Source of the DNA: Pagrus major | Lineage: Eukaryota > Chordata > Actinopteri > Spariformes > Sparidae | Length of the DNA stretch: 64,000 nucleotides | Reading direction: 5' to 3' | Assembly (NCBI RefSeq): GCF_040436345.1 | Contig: NC_133238.1 | Coordinates: 13,682,147-13,746,146 of the forward strand | Shown: positions 58,216 through 64,000 of the stretch, piece by piece | Layout: each line of letters opens with the position of its first letter | How positions within the stretch are numbered: position 1 is the stretch's first letter | Program-made: the position numbers and the translations under genes | The notes under the pieces: generated by a model | What the model saw: only the letters and a program-made list of their open reading frames with translations | Databases searched by the model: none | Told to the model about the DNA's origin: nothing

Positions 58216-59304
58216 GGAAGAAAAAAGTCAGGGCAATATTCCTCCTCCTTCAGCCTCCGAGCCACCGAAGACCGCCACGCCTGGAGCTGGGCTGAACTGG
58301 GACCAGGAAGCTCCACTGGGATCTGAGGAACCAGAGGGAGAATGATGAACCAATGGAACCAGGGGAATTGGAGCCAAAGGGAAAACTTTGAGGAACCTAA
58401 GAAACTAGACAAAAATCTGATGAACCAGTGAAACTATGAGAACTGAAGGAACTGGAAGAACTGGAAGAACCAGAGTGGGAAGCAGAGGAGGACCAGACAG
58501 TGATTTTATTTAAGTTCTGCTGCTTGTTGGATTAGAGGACAGAAATCTCATCTCCTTGGTTCTCTGTCTGTTGGTGCAGTTCCTCTGACTGTGACCTCTC
58601 TACACCTGAAACAACAATCGGTTCTGTTTACAGGAAGTCTGACAAGTGAGAACATTTATCTATAGTTCGATGGATCAGATCCGCTACCTTCTGGATCTGG
58701 ATTGCAGCCTGATCCAGCATCAGGGTGGTGGGTTTCCAGGTGTGTCTCTCTGATTGGATGAGCTCCTTCATGAACCGGGCTCTGATTCGTCCCTGCCGAG
58801 TGCGCTCAGACACCTGCAGGAGACGCACCGCTGCCTCCAGGCTCATGGACTGGACCTGACTCACCTGGACAAAGCAGAGAAAGACAGATTCAAATTTTAA
58901 GACTTTATTGAGACCAGCTGATCTTGTTTATGATAAAGTTTAACTGATTTCGTGCAGCAGATTTCTGTTTCTCCGAGCTGAAAGAAGAAATAAAATGTTT
59001 TAACTCGGGCTGCTACCTTTTTAGATAAATATCTAATGTTTTAGAGAAAGACTGAGGATCTAAAAGTCCTTGTTGTCATCAAACCCAGTCTGCAACTGAA
59101 CAGACTGGGTCTAATCAGGACTTTATGAATACAGACTTGGATCTGTTCTGGTTCCTCTCTGATCTCAGTCTGGTTGGTTCGTTGAGTCTCCAGGATCTTG
59201 GTAAAGATGGTCGGTTTGTCTCTCGGGAGGTATCGAGGGATGGGGATCTCTGGATCCTTCTGCAAACACAACAATAATATACACAACTTTAATAATTATC
59301 TCTG

Positions 59305-59999
59305 CCAAGGAGGTTATAGTTTTGTCTGTGTCCACTGGTTGGTTGTTTTGATGGCTGGTTGGTTGTTTTGTTGGTTGTTTTGTTGGCTGGTTGGTTGGTT
59401 GGCTGGTTGGATGTTTTGATGGTTGGTTGGCTGGTTGTTTTGTTAGTTGGTTGGTTGTTTTGATGGTTGGTCAGTTGGTTGGTTGGTTGGTTGTTTTGTT
59501 GGTTGGTTGGCTGGTTGGTTGGTTGTTTTGTTGGCTGGTTGGTTGGTTGGCTGGTTGGATGTTTTGTTGGTTGGTTGGCTGGTTGGTTGGTTGTTTTGTT
59601 GGCTGGTTGGTTGGTTGGCTGGTTGGATGTTTTGTTGGTTGGTTGGTTGTTTTGTTGGCTGGTTGGTTGGTTGGCTGGTTGGATGTTTTGTTGGTTGGTT
59701 GGTTGTTTTGTTGGCTGGTTGGTTGGTTGGCTGGTTGGATGTTTTGTTGGTTGGCTGGTTGGTTGGTTGGCTGGTTGGACGTTTTGTTGGTTGGTTGGTT
59801 GGTTGGTTGGTTGTTTTGATGGTTGGTTGGCTGGTTGGTTGGTTGTTGGTTGGTTGTTTTGTTTAGTAGTTTTTGTTTACACAAAAACTACTAAACAGAT
59901 TTCCACCACATGTGGACGGAGGATGGGTATCTGTGAGTGAGAATAAAAGGGGACTGTTGGGCCTTTGCAGAGGTATGCACTCTACTCAGTGCCATTAAT
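59305..59999 (+). mobile_element. TIR-type interspersed element with expanded GTTG core, copy B
   Basis: It begins TCTGCCAAGGAGGTTATAGT and ends GGCCTTTGCAGAGGTATGCA then CTCTACTCAGTGCC, with partial inverted ends. The AACTACTAAACAGATTTCCA segment is typical of the family. About 530 bp (59335-59865) of GGTTGGTT/GTTTTGTTGGCTGG simple repeat fills the middle. Confidence 0.78.
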
Positions 60000-60374
60000 A
60001 TTATACACTGTAGGTGATTTGAGGGGGGGCACCATCCCTCCTGTTAACCTTCATTCCCTCTTAATCTCCGGGGTCACTAATAGGTGGATTACTGTCCGGG
60101 TTCAGACCCCGACTCCCCCCTGGACCTGTAACTGATCACTCACCTGACGATGCTCCTCAGCCAATCAGATCTGTTAAATGACCCAACATTTAGTGTCCAC
60201 TTCACTTTGTGTTTGTTTCTGTCATCATTTGAACCAGCTGATCTGTGTTTCAGGATGCAGACCTGATCCAGGTCTACAGAGAGTCCCCCTCTTGCTCTTC
60301 ACGGCTCACTGACACCACAAACACATCACTTCCTCCGGCGGGACCACAGACAGGAAGTAGAGGGACGACTGTGA

Positions 60375-60412
60375 ATCAAATCACCATCATCATCATCATC
60401 ATCATCAGGAGG
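60375..60412. repeat. (ATC)n and (GGA)n microsatellites
   Basis: About nine ATC units are followed by AGGAGGAGGAGG. The 60000-60860 interval is iqca1 intron with no exon recognised. Confidence 0.9.
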
Positions 60413-60554
60413 AGGAGGAAGAGCAGCAGCAGCTCTCTGCTCTTCTTCTTCTTTGAGGGTTTGTTCTTCTTCTGAAACTTTATTCACAAGATTGGATTGA
60501 TGTTTGTTTGTTTTTCTATATATACACATTAATGTTCCCATGTTTTCAATTGTT

Positions 60555-60800
60555 CTCCATTCAGTGTGAGCTGAATAAGCTGTCAGCTTGTCCTGTTTGC
60601 AGTGAACTCATGGATGTACAGACAACTATCACTGGATTACTTTGATGCTGAAGAAAACTTAAAAACATGAGGATTCTCAGTGGAGTTCTGAATGTGTCTT
60701 TTTCTCTGATTTCTAAGTGGATTTTTGAACGTTTATTCTGGATGTACATCACAGTTAATGATGTCACAGGGAAGTGACATCACAATGAATCACATCAACA
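60555..60800. repeat. Unnamed interspersed repeat, copy of a three-member family
   Basis: It shares GGATTCTCAGTGGAGTTCTG and GGGAAGTGACATCACAATGA-like blocks with 55625-55815, and the GATGTA..AGATTACTTTGAT..TGAAG block with 36655-36790. All three are diverged. No family name can be given. Confidence 0.6.
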
Positions 60801-60860
60801 TGTTTCCTGTTCAAGTATGAAACATTTCAGTCAGTCAGGACTCTGAGGAGGAGGCGGACT

Positions 60861-62094
60861 TTAGACCAACCAAAAGTCATAACAAAAACTAACGTTTAGA
60901 GAAAGTTTGGATTCTATCAGAAGCTGTGAACCACAGGGATCAGGTCTGGAGGGATCAGGTCTGAGGGGATCAGGTCTGGAGGGATCAGGTCTGAGGGGAT
61001 CAGGTCTGAGGGGATCAGGTCTGGAGGGATCAGGTCTGGAAGGATCAGGTCTGGAGGGATCAGGTCTAAAGGGATCAGGTCTGGAGGGATCAGGTCTGAG
61101 GGGATCAGGTCTGAGGGGATCAGGTCTGGAAGGATCAGGTCTGGAGGGATCAGGTCTGGAAGGATCAGGTCTGGAGGGATCAGGTCTGGAGGGATCAGGT
61201 CTAAAGGGATCAGGTCTGGAAGGATCAGGTCTGGAGGGATCAGGTCTGGAAGGATCAGGTCTGGAAGGATCAGGTCTGGAGGGATCAGGTCTGGAAGGAT
61301 CAGGTCTAAAGGGATCAGGTCTGGAAGGATCAGGTCTGGAGGGATCAGGTCTAAAGGGATCAGGTCTGGAAGGATCAGGTCTGGAGGGATCAGGTCTAAA
61401 GGGATCAGGTGTGGGTTTCTGAACTCACCGGAGTCATCTTCAGGTCCAGCAGCAGCTCATCAAAGCAGGGAAACTCTTTAGACCAACCAAAAGTCATAAC
61501 AAAAACTAACGTTTAGAGAAAGTTTGGATTCTATCAGAAGCTGTGAACCACAGGGATCAGGTCTGGAGGGATCAGGTCTGAGGGGATCAGGTCTGGAGGG
61601 ATCAGGTCTGAGGGGATCAGGTCTGAGGGGATCAGGTCTGGAGGGATCAGGTCTGGAAGGATCAGGTCTGGAGGGATCAGGTCTAAAGGGATCAGGTCTG
61701 GAGGGATCAGGTCTGAGGGGATCAGGTCTGAGGGGATCAGGTCTGGAAGGATCAGGTCTGGAGGGATCAGGTCTGGAAGGATCAGGTCTGGAGGGATCAG
61801 GTCTGGAGGGATCAGGTCTAAAGGGATCAGGTCTGGAAGGATCAGGTCTGGAGGGATCAGGTCTGGAAGGATCAGGTCTGGAAGGATCAGGTCTGGAGGG
61901 ATCAGGTCTGGAAGGATCAGGTCTAAAGGGATCAGGTCTGGAAGGATCAGGTCTGGAGGGATCAGGTCTAAAGGGATCAGGTCTGGAAGGATCAGGTCTG
62001 GAGGGATCAGGTCTAAAGGGATCAGGTGTGGGTTTCTGAACTCACCGGAGTCATCTTCAGGTCCAGCAGCAGCTCATCAAAGCAGGGAAACTCG
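60861..62094. repeat. 617-bp direct tandem duplication over the iqca1 exon 2 donor
   Basis: 60861-61477 and 61478-62094 appear identical. Each has TTTAGACCAACCAAAAGTCA, about 31 units of a 15-bp minisatellite (GGATCAGGTCTGGAG, GGGG and AAAG variants in the same order), then the last 49 bp of iqca1 exon 2 with its donor. Only the second copy is joined to the rest of exon 2 (62046-62373). Confidence 0.95.
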
Positions 62095-62929
62095 GAGAGC
62101 TCCAGGTCCACCATCTGAGTCTGTAGCTCCAGGAGTGGACCCATCAGCCTGTTCAGAACCATCCGGACCGCCTGCCTCCTCTGAGGCTGAACCAGCTGCT
62201 CGTAGACATCCACCAGACCGCGGAAGACCTGCAGGTACTTCAGGTAGAGGACAGCCCGGTCCTGGAAGACATTTAGCCGGTCCGTCTGAGGACGAGGAGG
62301 ATCCACAGGGAACTCCACCTGAAGGAGATCCTGGAGAGCACCGTGGGCTGCCGCCCACTTCCTGTTGGAGGAGCTGACGACCAATCAGAGGAGTGAGGAT
62401 TAGACTTTGAGAGTCATCAAGAGACTCGAGACGATGCTTCATATCACCAGACTCCCTTCACAAACCCACTGATTTTAACAGTTGTTGAGTGAGGAGGGTT
62501 ATTACATACCCTGATCTTCGGGCTATGTCCTGTTTTATTTTCAGGGTATGTCCGGTGGGGTATTTTCACGGTATGTCGGGGGTATTTTCAGGGTATGTCA
62601 GGGGTATTTGTGGGGGATGAGGGGGAGGAGCTCTGACTGATTTTAGGACAGCTACAAGAGAATTTCAAACTGGCAGATTTTAATTCAAAATTGACTTTCA
62701 AAGAAAAGTTGTTGTTTGTATTTTTAATATCTCGTCCTTTTATTCTGACAGTTTGTGTCTCAGCCAATCACAGCACAGCGGTTTGTAAACAACAGAAATA
62801 CAAGCTAAGTAAGTGCCTGTCTGTTGTCATGGAAACACCAACAACATTAGAAAGTTTGGAAACATTTCAAGGATTTTCAAGGAAAAACATTCAACAGGAA
62901 ATCGTGAGACATCAGGGAGCTTACTTGTG

Positions 62930-62937
62930 TGACGTCA
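62930..62937. promoter_or_regulatory. Palindromic CRE overlapping the iqca1 start codon
   Basis: TGACGTCA is a perfect cAMP-response element. On the minus strand it overlaps the proposed start as ATGACGTCA. Function is not shown. Confidence 0.3.
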
Positions 62938-63399
62938 TCACGAGACGGACGTCAGGGTCCTAAAAAAAATATTAACACAGAAGAGACAGACTGAGCTGCT
63001 GTTACTGGTTTCACTGGTCAACTGTGTGTGTGTGCGTGTGTGTGTGTGTGCGTGCAGCGGAGCGCAGCAAAGCCGCGCATGCGCACTGAGTCCGTGGGCC
63101 AGATTCATGACAGGGAAGGAGAATTTTTTATTTTTTTTACACTGTAACAAATCATTGCATTATTTTATTCTTCATGAAATGATCATATTTTAATTCTATA
63201 TATTTATTTAATTAAAATACCACCTAAATTTAAACAACTCGGGGGAAAACCGAAAGTTGTGGATGTTTAATCACAGTTCAGACGTTTTAAAGTGAATTAT
63301 GAAACTATAAATCTGACTTCTGTCTCTTTATCTCTTATTAAACACATCTACTTCATCCTCTGTTAAAACTTCCTGGACTCTTTTCTTTTGTCGGGATTT

Positions 63400-63675
63400 G
63401 GACGTCACGCCTCTGTGACGCTTTTGTTTGCGGTTTAAAAGGAGACCCGCACTTCTTTCGCACATCCTTCACTTCTATTGTCCCGCAGCTGAAACCGCAA
63501 TAAATCACCGCAGAGCTGCCCTCTGTGGGCGTTTCTTCTCCTCTCTGCTGCTTATTACCCTGCGGAGAGAAGAGGGGCTCGGTCAGTCCGCCTCGCAGCC
63601 GCACCAGGTGGACTCTGACCGGCCTCGGGACCTGGACTGAACCGAGAGGAGCGCGTGGAGCTCAGCAGAAACTCT
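63400..63675 (+). promoter_or_regulatory. Candidate promoter and non-coding first exon of a + strand gene
   Basis: GACGTCACGCC near 63402 and TTTAAAAGG near 63434 precede CpG-rich sequence with CCGCAATAAATCACCGC and GGACCTGGACTGAACCGAGA. A donor, AACTCT|GTAAGT, follows 63675. No coding exon is recognised downstream to 64000. Direction and extent are inferred. Confidence 0.35.
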
Positions 63676-64000
63676 GTAAGTCTTTTAAAGTCTTTAAATA
63701 GTTGAAATCTAAGTGGAGTTCGGCTCCGTCCCGCATGATTCTGCAGATAAACCAGACTCGTCCCGCTCTCCAAGCCAGACTCCATTCAGAAATGAGTCAT
63801 TTTAAAAGTTTTGACAAACAGGACCAGTTAGCGCCGCTGTATGAAAACTATGAAATGTTATCAGTGATCATTAATGCTCTCTAATGTATTCTGCATATAA
63901 ATTATATTAAATACAAACTCAAAGCTGGTTGATACAGCACGACCTTCAACGTGTCGTTTTCATGCACAAAACAGTCTGTGATGGTGTTGAAATGTGAGCC

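Noticed and set aside
60907-62039. Two 171-codon frames of GSGLEGSGL repeats
   Set aside because: They come from the 15-bp unit on the strand opposite iqca1, within its intron and duplication; no start context or homology.

Overview
This is a teleost fish nuclear window. The evidence is split vertebrate genes with GT-AG introns, teleost-type interspersed repeats, abundant CA/GT and ATT microsatellites, and gene neighbours that match human blocks (EBPL-ARL11 at 13q14; EEF1B2-ZDBF2-DYTN at 2q33). Gene names come from remembered protein families. Exon limits were set by reading splice sites and checking that codon phase is kept across every junction; no search was run.

Layout: 171-548 is the last exon of an unidentified + strand gene. 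3154-5396 (+) is ebpl. 5946-7833 (-) is an ARL11-like small GTPase. 7834-12348 is mostly minisatellites and a 1.1-kb pyrimidine tract, with one orphan candidate first exon at 10024. 12349-15381 (+) is eef1b2. 18042-22247 (+) is a zdbf2-like DBF4-zinc-finger gene. 23188-29552 (-) is dystrotelin (dytn), tail to tail with zdbf2. 31275-36096 (+) is a CD59-like Ly6/uPAR protein. 38987-48333 (+) is snx9. 50347-62938 (-) is iqca1/drc11, whose AAA half looks disabled. 63,400-63,675 resembles a promoter and first exon of a further + strand gene. I saw no RNA genes, CRISPR arrays or virus-like elements.

The genes do not form a pathway. They cover sterol-isomerase-like membrane protein (ebpl), Arf-like GTPase, translation elongation (eef1b2), chromatin or DNA-linked zinc finger (zdbf2), dystrophin-family scaffold (dytn), complement inhibition (cd59), endocytic membrane remodelling (snx9) and a ciliary axonemal ATPase (iqca1).

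The striking feature is tandem repetition, and where it sits. Many arrays are built from exon-intron boundaries: the repeat unit contains the end of the neighbouring exon plus its donor, or the acceptor plus the start of the next exon. This is clear in ebpl introns 1 and 3 (both ends), snx9 intron 16, dytn introns after exons 8 and 12, iqca1 before exon 9, and a 617-bp duplication over the iqca1 exon 2 donor. Two-copy early forms are seen in zdbf2 and eef1b2. The pattern fits introns growing by repeated duplication of AG|GT-containing junctions, leaving series of decoy splice sites.
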